10,004 nt of DNA from Clostridia bacterium (GTDB lineage Bacteria; Bacillota_E; SLMV01; PUMD01). Position 1 is the stretch's first letter. Every line of letters starts with the position of its first letter. The notes beneath the pieces are model-generated. The model did not search any database. It was not told the origin of the DNA and saw only the letters and a list, made by a program, of their open reading frames with translations. The position numbers and the translations under genes are program-made. The stretch spans positions 1 to 10,004 of the forward strand of contig PWUB01000312.1 of assembly GCA_003563755.1 (NCBI GenBank). The letters run 5' to 3'. Below, one piece after another: positions 1 through 7,062 of this stretch.

Positions 1-160
1 AGTCGTCGCCAACGACGTGCGGTTCCTCGACTGGCCCTCGGATGGCGAGGGCAGAGACGGCGGCGCCAATCGCCGCAATCAGGGCGATCGCGGTGCCAAG
101 GACAGCGAGGACTTGCTGGAGGATTTCCTCGACGACAATGATGAGCCACCCTTCAATTAG
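1..160 (+). CDS. ssb: Single-stranded DNA-binding protein, C-terminal part
   Basis: Only the last 52 codons are present (frame from base 2, stop TAG at 158-160). The visible part opens with VVANDVRFLD, which matches the last strand of the SSB OB fold (family form VVADxVxFLx). It continues through a Gly/Asn/Arg/Asp-rich flexible linker and ends in an acidic tip, DFLDDNDEPPFN. SSB coats single-stranded DNA, and its acidic tip recruits replication and repair partners. The position directly before rpsR is the classic rpsF-ssb-rpsR order. The usual family ending is DDDxPF with phenylalanine last; here one extra Asn follows the Phe. The identification rests on the short fold remnant, the tail and the context together, and is quite safe. 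Confidence 0.9.
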   Translation, partial: VVANDVRFLDWPSDGEGRDGGANRRNQGDRGAKDSEDLLEDFLDDNDEPPFN

Positions 161-166
161 GAGGTG
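159..166 (+). promoter_or_regulatory. Strong ribosome binding site of rpsR overlapping the ssb stop
   Basis: AGGAGGTG is close to a perfect complement of the 16S rRNA 3' end. Its first bases are part of the ssb stop codon TAG. It lies about 9 nt before the ATG at 176, which decides that start against the in-frame GTG at 164, since that GTG lies inside the Shine-Dalgarno sequence itself. Confidence 0.85.
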
Positions 167-175
167 GAAATCAGG

Positions 176-400
176 ATGCGAAGAAACCGCAAGCGCAGAA
201 GGAAGGTATGCACCTTCTGCATGGACAAGATCAATGCGGTGGACTACAAGGACGTGGGAAGGTTGCGCCGCTTTCTCAGCGACAGGGGCAAGATCCTGCC
301 CCGACGGATCACCGGAAATTGTGCGCGTCACCAGCGCCAGCTGACCAGGGCGATAAAGCGGGCCCGGGTCATGGCCCTGCTTCCCTTCACCGTCGAGTGA
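176..400 (+). CDS. rpsR: 30S ribosomal protein bS18
   Basis: The product is 74 residues, a normal length for bS18, a small-subunit protein that binds 16S rRNA on the platform together with bS6. It has the basic N-terminus, then KVCTFCMDK, the core segment [18 protein letters not shown], and the signature region [14 protein letters not shown], followed by [12 protein letters not shown]. The CxxC near residue 12 together with CxxH in NCARH makes this the C+ (zinc-binding type) form of S18. Many genomes also carry or have replaced it with a cysteine-free form. The ATG at 176 is chosen because AGGAGGTG (159-166) sits at good spacing before it. The gene begins 15 nt after the ssb stop, so the two are surely co-transcribed. 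Confidence 0.97.
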   Translation: MRRNRKRRRKVCTFCMDKINAVDYKDVGRLRRFLSDRGKILPRRITGNCARHQRQLTRAIKRARVMALLPFTVE

Positions 401-452
401 CAGTGACCCACCTCAACAGGCCTGCTGGAAAGGGGGACAGGGCACGGGGCCG

Positions 453-791
453 GTGCTCCCATTCGTGCTCAGACACAAAGGTGATGTGGGAATCGCCAGG
501 AATGTGCACGCGATAGAGTGGCTGAAGACAGAGATCATCGGGCAGCTCGGGAGCCTGTTTGGGGCGCTCATGACAGCCAAGGAGGATGCAGTCGTTGACA
601 GCATGGCAGCGATCGTGTCGTGCTGCTATCTGCTCGCCAGGCGGGTGGGGATCCGCTTCAGCCGCGTTGATGCGCGCATAGATCAGCGTCTCCGTTCAAC
701 GGCGCGCAGCGAGCATCAGCTGGAGACCTGGTACGGCGATCTGACCGCACTCATGGACTATCGCGATGATGCGGAGAAGGGGCGTGGTTGA
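453..791 (+). CDS. MazG-like family protein (small all-alpha)
   Basis: The product is 112 residues if it starts at the GTG at 453. In-frame GTGs at 465 and 486 are also possible, and none has a really good ribosome binding site, so the start is uncertain. The core, DVGIARNVHAIEWLKTEIIG followed by a helix ending in AVVDSMAAIVSCCYLLARRVG, resembles the MazG-like family (Pfam MazG-like) of Clostridia. That family is related to the all-alpha nucleotide pyrophosphohydrolases. The full ExxE...ExxD metal-binding set of true MazG is not complete: the Asp of the second motif is present (AVVD), but the expected Glu three residues earlier is Ala. Catalytic activity is therefore doubtful. From memory, a member of this family at this position after rpsR is usual in Clostridia. 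The stop overlaps the TTG start of the next gene (TTGA), so the two are probably translationally coupled. The role is unknown. Confidence 0.75.
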   Translation: MLPFVLRHKGDVGIARNVHAIEWLKTEIIGQLGSLFGALMTAKEDAVVDSMAAIVSCCYLLARRVGIRFSRVDARIDQRLRSTARSEHQLETWYGDLTALMDYRDDAEKGRG

Positions 792-1771
792 TCATTCGTC
801 GCCGCAACGGCGAGAATGCCGGGGTGCGCCCGCTGGCTGAGAGCGCTCTTCTGGCGGCCATCACCGTACTGCTGATGTTCATCGGTGTGTACCTGCCTCT
901 GGCAGGGCTTTTCGTGCTGCTCGCGTGGCCCGTTCCGGTCATGGTCGTGATCATGCGGCACGGCGTTCGTTACGGGGTCATGGTGGTCGCTGTCACGGTC
1001 TTTTTGGCCACGATGTTTCTCGGTCTGCTGCAGGCCCTGTTCGCCGGTGTGATTCTGGTCGGCTTCATAGGAGTTACCTTCGGGGTTGGGCTGGACAGGA
1101 ACTGGAATGCGGCAACTCTCATTGGAGCGGGCACCGTTGCCGTCACCGGGGCATTTCTGGTCGCTATCCTGATCAGCGGCCCCCTCATGGGCGTGAACCT
1201 GCTGGAGCAGATGCAGATGATGATGGAGGAGAGCATAGAACGGGCCGCTGACGTTTACCTCCGCCTCGGGCTTGACCGGGAGACCGTTGAGGAGACGCGT
1301 GATCAGATACAGATGACGATGCTCTATCTGCATCTGGTGTTCCCCGCGGTCTTTATGTTCTCCGCCATGGTGTACACGCTTTGGACCTACCTGATGACCC
1401 GGCTGATCCTGCCCCGTCTCGGGTACGAGGTTGCTGATCTTACACCCTTTGACACCTGGCGAGCCCCGATCTGGCTGGCCTTTGTTCTCCTGGCTGCCTT
1501 CGCGGTGGACATCGTCACTCCCGCCGGCGAATCGCTGCTCAGGGTGTTTGCGAGAAATGTCCTCTTCGCCAGCGACATGATCTACCGCGTCTTTGGCGTT
1601 TCTCTTCTGTACTTTTTCGTGCACCATTTTTTGCGCACGCGGTGGCTTGCGGTGAGCCTGGTTGTCCTTCTCTTTTTTAACGAGGTGGTCTTTTTGCTCC
1701 TGCCTCTGGCTGGCATCCTTGATTCCGGCCTCGATTTCAGGAGACGGTTCCGGTCCAGGACCACCCGCTGA
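788..1771 (+). CDS. DUF2232 (YybS-family) multi-pass membrane protein
   Basis: The product is 327 residues and very hydrophobic. I count about seven to eight membrane segments: roughly residues 17-48 (two), 55-80, 85-115, 180-200, 225-245, 265-285 and 288-315. A longer hydrophilic stretch near 130-175 (LLEQMQMMMEESIERAADVY and onward) separates the two halves. The order, size and N-terminal motif VRPLAESALLAAITVLLMFI match YybS/DUF2232, a conserved Bacillota membrane protein of unknown transport role, with a fold resembling the S components of ECF transporters. The TTG start at 788 overlaps the previous stop and is preceded by GGAGAAGGGG at 774-783. In many Bacillota the next gene is the c-di-AMP phosphodiesterase gdpP/yybT; here rplI follows directly after 34 nt. 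The basic C-terminus (RRRFRSRTTR) is probably cytoplasmic. Confidence 0.88.
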   Translation: MIIRRRNGENAGVRPLAESALLAAITVLLMFIGVYLPLAGLFVLLAWPVPVMVVIMRHGVRYGVMVVAVTVFLATMFLGLLQALFAGVILVGFIGVTFGVGLDRNWNAATLIGAGTVAVTGAFLVAILISGPLMGVNLLEQMQMMMEESIERAADVYLRLGLDRETVEETRDQIQMTMLYLHLVFPAVFMFSAMVYTLWTYLMTRLILPRLGYEVADLTPFDTWRAPIWLAFVLLAAFAVDIVTPAGESLLRVFARNVLFASDMIYRVFGVSLLYFFVHHFLRTRWLAVSLVVLLFFNEVVFLLLPLAGILDSGLDFRRRFRSRTTR

Positions 1772-1805
1772 ACTGAGAGGCAGCTGAATCGAAGGAGGCA
1801 AGACA

Positions 1806-2258
1806 ATGAAAGTAATCCTGATGCAAAGAGTTGAGGGCCTGGGTGAGTCGGGCGAGGTGGTCGAGGTCGCCGATGGCTATGCCCGCAACTACCTCATGCC
1901 CCGGGGCCTGGCGGAAAAGGCCACCAGGGACAGTATGGTCCGGTGGGAACAGGAGCAGGCGAGACGGCAGCGCACGGCGGACAGGGCGAGGAACGAGGCC
2001 CGGGATACGGCGGCTGCCCTCGAGGGCACCGAGGTACAGATCAGCGCCAGGGCCGGGGAGAGCGGGAAGCTGTTTGGGTCCGTCACCTCCCAGCAGATCG
2101 CCGCGGCCGTCGCTGACAAGACGGGGATTGGACTGGACAGAAGAAAGATCGTCCTGGAGGAACCCCTGCGGGAGCTGGGAGAATACGAGATCCGGATTGC
2201 CCTTCATGAGGAGGTGGATGTCACCATAAAGGTGGTGGTGATGCAGGAGGAAGCGTAG
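1806..2258 (+). CDS. rplI: 50S ribosomal protein bL9
   Basis: The product is 150 residues, the usual bL9 length. L9 binds 23S rRNA through its N-terminal domain and reaches across the ribosome surface with a long helix, limiting frameshifting. The N-terminal signature is intact: MKVILMQRVEGLGESGEVVE, then VADGYARNYLMPRGLAEKAT. A charged helix of Arg/Glu/Ala runs from about residue 41 to 75. The C-terminal domain contains GKLFGSVTSQQIAAAV and ends in an alternating beta strand (VDVTIKVVVM). The ATG at 1806 has AAGGAGG at 1792-1798, seven bases upstream, the best ribosome binding site in the operon after that of rpsR. It lies between the DUF2232 gene and dnaB, a standard arrangement in Bacillota. 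Confidence 0.98.
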   Translation: MKVILMQRVEGLGESGEVVEVADGYARNYLMPRGLAEKATRDSMVRWEQEQARRQRTADRARNEARDTAAALEGTEVQISARAGESGKLFGSVTSQQIAAAVADKTGIGLDRRKIVLEEPLRELGEYEIRIALHEEVDVTIKVVVMQEEA

Positions 2259-2286
2259 GTGCCCGTTAGGGAGAGGGGGAGACGGG

Positions 2287-3615
2287 TTGAACGCGCTGCT
2301 GGACCGTATTCCGCCGCAGAATGAGGATGCGGAGCAGTCGGTTCTGGGGTCGATGCTTTTGGACAGGGATGCCATAGCCCTGGCTGCGGAGACGCTGCGC
2401 CCTGAGGATTTCTACCGCGGGGCACACAGCAAGGTGTTTGCCGCGATGTTGAAGCTGTACGATCGCAACGAGGCCGTGGACCTGGTCACGATAACGGAAC
2501 AGATGAGCAGCACCGGCGAGCTGGAGGCGGTGGGCGGAGCCTCGTACCTGTCATCGCTGGCCAATGCAGTTCCCACCTCCGCCAACATAGAATACTATGC
2601 CAGGATTGTGGAGCAGAAATCCCTGCTGCGGCAGCTGATCAGGGCCTGTGCGGACATCACCCGCCTCGCCTACTCCGCCGGGGATTCCTCCACGGATGTT
2701 GTGGACCGGGCCGAACAGCTCATATTCGAGATTGCTCAGAGCAGGATGACGCGGGCCTATGCCCCTCTCTATGATGTGCTGAAGGACGCCTTCGAGGAGA
2801 TCGAGAGCCTCTATCACAACAAGGGCAGTCTCGTCGGTGTCCCCACCGGTTTCAAACAGCTGGACGAGATGACCTCCGGGCTTCATCCTTCGGAACTGGT
2901 GATTGTCGCCGCCAGGCCCTCGGTGGGAAAGACGACTCTGGCGCTGAACATGGCGGCCAACGCCGCCCTCAAACATGATGTGCCGGTGGCCATATTCAGC
3001 CTGGAGATGGCCCGGGAACAGCTGGCCCTGCGCCTGCTCTCGTGCGAGGCCGGCATTGATGGCCATCGCCTGCGCACCGGTTATCTGCGCGATGATGACT
3101 GGCCAAAACTGTCCAGGGCCCTGGGGCGCCTCGGCGACGTGGGGATCTATGTTGACGATTCTCCCAGCCTGAGTGCGATGGAGCTCCGCGGACGGGCCCG
3201 CCGCCTCAAGGCAGAGAGGGACGTGGGGCTTGTCATCATTGACTACATGCAGTTGATGCACGCCGCTGGTGGTGCGGAGAACCGGCAGCAGGAGATGTCC
3301 AACATTTCTCGTGCCCTCAAGGGACTGGCCCGGGAGATGAAGTGCCCCGTCCTGGCCCTGTCCCAGCTGAGCCGGGCGGTGGAGCAGCGGTCGGACCGGA
3401 GACCCCAGCTGTCGGATCTGCGGGAATCGGGGGCGATAGAACAGGATGCTGATCTTGTCGCCTTCATATGGAACAACCCGGAACGGGACAATGATAACAT
3501 CATGGACATAATCGTGGCCAAGCAGCGCAACGGCCCCACAGGAACCGTACCGCTGATATTCCTCCGGCAGTACAGCAGGTTCGTGGAGCCGGAATGGCGG
3601 GAGGAGGGAGCATGA
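2287..3615 (+). CDS. dnaB: Replicative DNA helicase DnaB (DnaC in Bacillus naming)
   Basis: The product is 442 residues, typical for the hexameric 5'-3' helicase that unwinds DNA at the fork. The N-terminal domain starts RIPPQNEDAEQSVLGSMLLD and includes the usual AVPTSANIEYYARIV segment (about residues 95-110). The RecA-like domain has Walker A ARPSVGKTT (Lys215, Thr216), the H1a motif FSLEMAREQLALRLL, Walker B LVIIDYMQLM (Asp319), then LSQLSRAVEQRSDRRPQLSD LRESGAIEQDAD and AKQRNGPTG, which carries the arginine finger region. Walker A has Val where the family usually has Met (PSMGKT), a conservative change. The start is TTG at 2287, supported by GGGGGA at 2275-2280 and by the match of the N-terminus to the family. 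The stop overlaps the start of the next gene by four bases (ATGA). Confidence 0.97.
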   Translation: MNALLDRIPPQNEDAEQSVLGSMLLDRDAIALAAETLRPEDFYRGAHSKVFAAMLKLYDRNEAVDLVTITEQMSSTGELEAVGGASYLSSLANAVPTSANIEYYARIVEQKSLLRQLIRACADITRLAYSAGDSSTDVVDRAEQLIFEIAQSRMTRAYAPLYDVLKDAFEEIESLYHNKGSLVGVPTGFKQLDEMTSGLHPSELVIVAARPSVGKTTLALNMAANAALKHDVPVAIFSLEMAREQLALRLLSCEAGIDGHRLRTGYLRDDDWPKLSRALGRLGDVGIYVDDSPSLSAMELRGRARRLKAERDVGLVIIDYMQLMHAAGGAENRQQEMSNISRALKGLAREMKCPVLALSQLSRAVEQRSDRRPQLSDLRESGAIEQDADLVAFIWNNPERDNDNIMDIIVAKQRNGPTGTVPLIFLRQYSRFVEPEWREEGA

Positions 3616-5006
3616 GAGCTTCACCCTTTGATGTCATAATCGTCGGGGCTGGACCGGCGGGGATTTTCTGTGCCCTGGAACTGCTCCAGGGGGATCCTGA
3701 CCTGAGCCTGCTGATCCTGGAGCGGGGACCCGAGATGAAGAGGCGCAGGTGTCCCGTGTCGGGCGGGATGCAGTGCGCCCGGTGTGATCCCTGTCACAAT
3801 ATCACCGGGTGGGGGGGCGCCGGCGCTTTCAGTGATGGCAAGCTCACCCTGACCACCGAGTTTGGAGGGAACCTGGCGCAGTACACGGGCAGGGACGCCC
3901 TGGAGAGCCTCATAGCGTACTGTGACGGGTGGTATCTGCGGTTCGGTGCACCAGAGGAGGTGTATGGAACGGATCCCGAGGTTGCCCACGCCATGCGCAG
4001 GCGGGCGGCCGCGGCAGACCTGATATTCGTGCCCGGTCAGATCAGGCACCTGGGCACCGACGTCTGTGCGCGGGTTTCCGCAGCGGCCCACGAGCACCTG
4101 GAGGGCCGGATGGACATCGAGACCGGCGTCGAGGTGGCCGAGATCCTGGCCTCTGATGGGCGCATTGAGGGTGTGGCAACCGCTGATGGACGGCGCTACG
4201 CCGGGCGCTACGTGGTGGTTGCTCCGGGACGGGCCGGTTCGGCCTGGCTGGGACATCAGGCGGATCGTCTGGGAATCGGGGTGTCCTCCAGCTCCGTCGA
4301 CATTGGGGTGCGGGTCGAGGTGCCGGCCCTGGTGCTGGAGGAGATCACCGATGCCTTCTATGAGTCGAAGCTGTTGTATTACTCGAAGTCCTTCGACGAC
4401 AAGGTGCGGACCTTCTGCATGTGTCCGCACGGTGAGGTGACGATGGAGAACTTCGATGGACTGGTCACGGTCAACGGGCACAGCTATCGGCAGGCCTCCG
4501 GGGAAAATTCGAATTTCGCTCTTTTAGTGTCCAAGACCTTCACCGAGCCCTTTGATGAACCGGTGCAGTACGGGCGCAACATCGCCTCGCTGGCGAACAT
4601 GCTGGGCGGGGGGATCCTGGTGCAGAGACTGGGTGATCTCCTGGCCGGTCGCCGTTCCACCCCGCGCAGGATAGAGCGGGGAGTGGTCGTCCCCACCCTG
4701 AAGGACGCCACCCCGGGAGACCTGAGCCTCGTCCTTCCGTACCGTCATCTTCTGGGCATACTGGAGATGCTGGAGGCTCTCGATTCGCTTCTTCCGGGAG
4801 TGCACTCCCGGCATACGCTGCTGTATGGGGTTGAAGTTAAGTTCTACTCATCGGTCCTGGAAGTGGACAGCTCCCTCGAGACACCGGTTGGGAATCTCTA
4901 TGCCGCCGGTGACGGGGCGGGCATAACCCGCGGCCTGGTGCAGGCCTCTGCGTCAGGCGTGCATGCCGCGCGAGCCATCCTGGCCCGAGAAAACCGGGGA
5001 GGTTGA
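3612..5006 (+). CDS. FAD-dependent dehydrogenase, COG2509 type
   Basis: The product is 464 residues with a two-dinucleotide-binding-type flavoprotein fold. The N-terminal Rossmann motif is DVIIVGAGPAGIFCALEL (GxGxxG at 12-17), with the ribose-binding acid Glu37 in LILERGPE. Next comes a cysteine cluster, Cys47, Cys55, Cys58 and Cys61, running straight into GWGGAGAFSDGKLTLTTE, the hallmark of the COG2509 family. A second FAD motif, NLYAAGDGAGITRGLVQASA, lies near residues 428-447. The substrate is unknown. The family is described as uncharacterised FAD-dependent dehydrogenase, and no signal peptide is seen, so it is probably cytosolic. The ATG at 3612 is preferred over the in-frame ATG at 3594 because GGAGGAGGGAG precedes it and it forms the ATGA overlap with dnaB. 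purA follows after 2 nt. Expression in step with helicase and purine synthesis is an inference from this packing. Confidence 0.88.
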   Translation: MRASPFDVIIVGAGPAGIFCALELLQGDPDLSLLILERGPEMKRRRCPVSGGMQCARCDPCHNITGWGGAGAFSDGKLTLTTEFGGNLAQYTGRDALESLIAYCDGWYLRFGAPEEVYGTDPEVAHAMRRRAAAADLIFVPGQIRHLGTDVCARVSAAAHEHLEGRMDIETGVEVAEILASDGRIEGVATADGRRYAGRYVVVAPGRAGSAWLGHQADRLGIGVSSSSVDIGVRVEVPALVLEEITDAFYESKLLYYSKSFDDKVRTFCMCPHGEVTMENFDGLVTVNGHSYRQASGENSNFALLVSKTFTEPFDEPVQYGRNIASLANMLGGGILVQRLGDLLAGRRSTPRRIERGVVVPTLKDATPGDLSLVLPYRHLLGILEMLEALDSLLPGVHSRHTLLYGVEVKFYSSVLEVDSSLETPVGNLYAAGDGAGITRGLVQASASGVHAARAILARENRGG

Positions 5007-5008
5007 AA

Positions 5009-6295
5009 ATGGGAGTCGTACTGGTGGGCGCCCAGTGGGGTGACGAGGGCAAGGGGAAGATGACCGACTACCTGGCCGCCGGGGCGGACATCGTCGTTCG
5101 GTACCAGGGCGGGGCAAATGCCGGCCATACCCTGGTGGTCTCCGAGGTCGAGCACAGGCTGCACCTGATCCCATCGGGCATCCTTGCCGGGAGGATGAGT
5201 GTCATTGCTCACGGCATGATGGTGGATCCCGGCCTTCTCCTCGAGGAGCTCGAGCGGATGGAGGCGGCAGGTTGCGACCTGTCCCTTCTGCGCATCAGCG
5301 ATGCCGCCCACCTCATCATGCCCTATCACAAGATCTTCGACGCAGAGGAGGAGAGACTGCGGCAGTCGCACAGGCTGGGCACCACGGGCCGCGGCATAGG
5401 GCCAGCATACCGCGACAAGGCCGCGCGCTGGGGCCTGCGCATCGCGGATCTTCTGACTCCGGAATCCTTTGCTGAGAAGGTCCAGCTGCAGTTGCGGCGG
5501 GTCAACCCTCTCCTTGAGAAGGTCTATGGCGTCGAGCCCCTGGATCCAGCGGCCATCACCCGGCAGTACCTGCAGTATGCAGAGCAGCTCCGCCCCCACA
5601 TTTGTGATACGGTTCTTCTGCTCAACCGTTCCCTCGAGCAGGGTGCCAGGCTCCTCTTTGAGGGAGCCCAGGGCACCATGCTGGATGTTGACCTGGGGAC
5701 CTATCCCTACGTAACGTCCTCCAATCCAACCGCGGGAGGTGTCTGTACCGGAACCGGCGTCCCGCCCACGAGCCTGTCGCGGGTCATGGGAGTCACCAAG
5801 GCCTACACCACCCGGGTCGGTGGCGGTCCCTTTCCAACGGAGCTGAAGGGCCAGATCGGTGACAGCATCAGGCAGCGAGGGAGGGAATACGGCACGGCCA
5901 CCGGCAGGCCCAGACGCTGCGGATGGCTGGATTCTGTCCTGCTTCGGCATTCGGTCAGGGTCAACGGGCTGGACGGCATCTGCCTGACCAAGATCGACGT
6001 GCTAAGCGGCATGGAGGAGGTCAAGATCGCCGCCACCTATACTCATCGGGATGCTGTGTTGGATGAGTATCCCCCCGACCAGGTGGTGTTCTCCGCCTGT
6101 CAGCCCGAATACGTTGCGCTCGAAGGATGGGATGAAGATATCAGCGGGGCGAGTCGCTTCACCGATCTTCCCCGGGCCGTCCGCAGCTTCGTGCGCACCG
6201 TTGAAGAACTCGCGGGAGCCCCCGTCACCCACATCTCGGTGGGCCCGGGTCGCGAACAGACCCTGGAGCTGGAGCCCGCCTTCAGACCGCGTTAG
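5009..6295 (+). CDS. purA: Adenylosuccinate synthetase
   Basis: The product is 428 residues, full family length. It catalyses IMP + aspartate + GTP to adenylosuccinate, the first committed step from IMP to AMP. The signatures present are the N-terminal GAQWGDEGKGKMTDYLA with catalytic Asp12 and Lys15, and RYQGGANAGHTL with His40. Further on are GTTGRGIGPAYRDKAAR (IMP binding, subunit contact), FEGAQGTMLDVDLGTYPYVT SSNPTAGG, the TRVGGGPFPTE loop and ATGRPRRCGWLD with the aspartate/IMP-binding arginines. CLTKIDVLSG supplies the guanine-specifying NKxD-like element (TKxD). ATG at 5009 is chosen over TTG at 5003 because GGGGAGG (4996-5002) sits correctly before it and the family starts at this methionine. 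Residue 68 is His in IAHGMMVDP, where most family members have Asn (NGVVVDP); otherwise nothing is missing. This is the last gene of the packed operon. Confidence 0.98.
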   Translation: MGVVLVGAQWGDEGKGKMTDYLAAGADIVVRYQGGANAGHTLVVSEVEHRLHLIPSGILAGRMSVIAHGMMVDPGLLLEELERMEAAGCDLSLLRISDAAHLIMPYHKIFDAEEERLRQSHRLGTTGRGIGPAYRDKAARWGLRIADLLTPESFAEKVQLQLRRVNPLLEKVYGVEPLDPAAITRQYLQYAEQLRPHICDTVLLLNRSLEQGARLLFEGAQGTMLDVDLGTYPYVTSSNPTAGGVCTGTGVPPTSLSRVMGVTKAYTTRVGGGPFPTELKGQIGDSIRQRGREYGTATGRPRRCGWLDSVLLRHSVRVNGLDGICLTKIDVLSGMEEVKIAATYTHRDAVLDEYPPDQVVFSACQPEYVALEGWDEDISGASRFTDLPRAVRSFVRTVEELAGAPVTHISVGPGREQTLELEPAFRPR

Positions 6296-6301
6296 CGCTG
6301 A

Positions 6302-6355
6302 GTGGTCTCCCCGAATAGGATGAAGTGCTCATAAGTCTTCTACTGGGGGGACCAC
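6302..6355 (+). promoter_or_regulatory. Inverted repeat enclosing the ytaF ribosome binding site
   Basis: The left arm GTGGTCTCCCC (6302-6312) and right arm GGGGGGACCAC (6345-6355) pair over 11 positions with a single G-U. The loop is 32 nt and contains a further GAAG/CTTC pairing (6322-6325 with 6337-6340). The right arm holds the only G-rich ribosome binding site and ends directly before the ATG at 6356. In RNA this stem would hide the site; in DNA it could be an operator. No T-run follows, so it is not a standard terminator. The arms are seen in the sequence; the function is inferred. Confidence 0.5.
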
Positions 6356-7021
6356 ATGCAGCTGATACAGGTGCTGGTCTTGGCAATGGCTGTGAGTATG
6401 GACAGTTTGGCTGTCGGAATATCCTACGGATTTCGCCGCATGATGATCACGCCCTATGTGCTCGGCCTGGTTGCCCTGTTCTCCGCCCTCTTGAAGCTGG
6501 CTGCCATGCTGCTCGGAGGCGTGATGGTCACGTGGTTTTCTCCGGCGGCGGCTCCCCGTCTCGGGGCGGCGATCCTGGTGGGCCTGGGGGTCTGGTTCCT
6601 CCTGTCAGCGGCTCTGCAGCCGGGTGCCCGGAAAGAGAACTCCGATGCTCCATACGGTGAAACCGGGACAGAGTCTCCCATTGCCGTCTTGAAACTCCGC
6701 CACGTCGGCATCATCATCAAGGTCCTGCAAGATCCCGAGGCGGCAGACATAGACAAGTCGCGGACCATCGGGGGATCCGAGGCGGTGCTGTTGGGGCTCG
6801 CCCTCGGTTTTGACGCCCTGGGTGCCGGCATCAGCGCGGGATTCCTGCAACTGCCGGTGGCCCTCACCGCCGGAGCGGTGGCCCTCGGAACCGCAGTTTT
6901 TCTGTCCGCCGGCATGTTGATCGGCTCCCGTCTGAGTGCGGAGCTGCCCCCGTGGATGTCGCGGGCGCTGCCCGGCATCATACTCGTATCTCTGGGTGTT
7001 CTGACCTGGTTGACAGGATGA
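6356..7021 (+). CDS. ytaF: YtaF-type sporulation membrane protein (MntP/DUF204-like fold)
   Basis: The product is 221 residues with six predicted membrane segments arranged as two repeats of three. Each repeat starts with the same motif: AMAVSMDSLAVGISYG (Asp16) in the first half and LALGFDALGAGISAG in the second. This AxxxSxDxxxxG pattern is shared with the MntP manganese exporter family. The central hydrophilic loop ends in IKVLQDPEAADIDKSRTIGG followed by SEAVLLG, which is the characteristic YtaF segment and separates it from MntP. YtaF is known as a sporulation-associated membrane protein in Bacillota; its substrate, if any, is not established. The ATG at 6356 has only GGGGGG (6345-6350) as ribosome binding site, and that lies in an inverted repeat arm. 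The gene lies 60 nt after purA and before a separate tRNA operon. A metal transport role is possible from the fold but unproven. Confidence 0.85.
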   Translation: MQLIQVLVLAMAVSMDSLAVGISYGFRRMMITPYVLGLVALFSALLKLAAMLLGGVMVTWFSPAAAPRLGAAILVGLGVWFLLSAALQPGARKENSDAPYGETGTESPIAVLKLRHVGIIIKVLQDPEAADIDKSRTIGGSEAVLLGLALGFDALGAGISAGFLQLPVALTAGAVALGTAVFLSAGMLIGSRLSAELPPWMSRALPGIILVSLGVLTWLTG

Positions 7022-7062
7022 GGTCCTGCCGATATCATGGTTGCCGATGAAGGTGATCCTCC

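Noticed and set aside
401..452. Possible regulatory or terminator element between rpsR and the MazG-like gene
   Set aside because: Only a 4-bp stem (GCAC/GTGC) and a CAGGCCTG palindrome are present; neither is supported as a functional site.
758..1801. Long antisense open frame of 347 residues opposite the DUF2232 gene
   Set aside because: Its translation is rich in His, Gln, Glu and Pro without any domain. It is the expected shadow of a GC-rich gene with hydrophobic codons on the other strand.
2551..3624. Antisense open frame of 357 residues opposite dnaB
   Set aside because: dnaB is unambiguous on the + strand; the antisense product has no recognisable motif and no ribosome binding site context.
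4898..5950. Antisense open frame of 350 residues across the dehydrogenase/purA junction
   Set aside because: It covers two clear + strand genes and shows only low-complexity shadow sequence.
6330..6337. CATAAGTC as a possible sigma-E/sigma-K -10 element for ytaF
   Set aside because: It matches only part of the consensus and no -35 element is found at the right distance.
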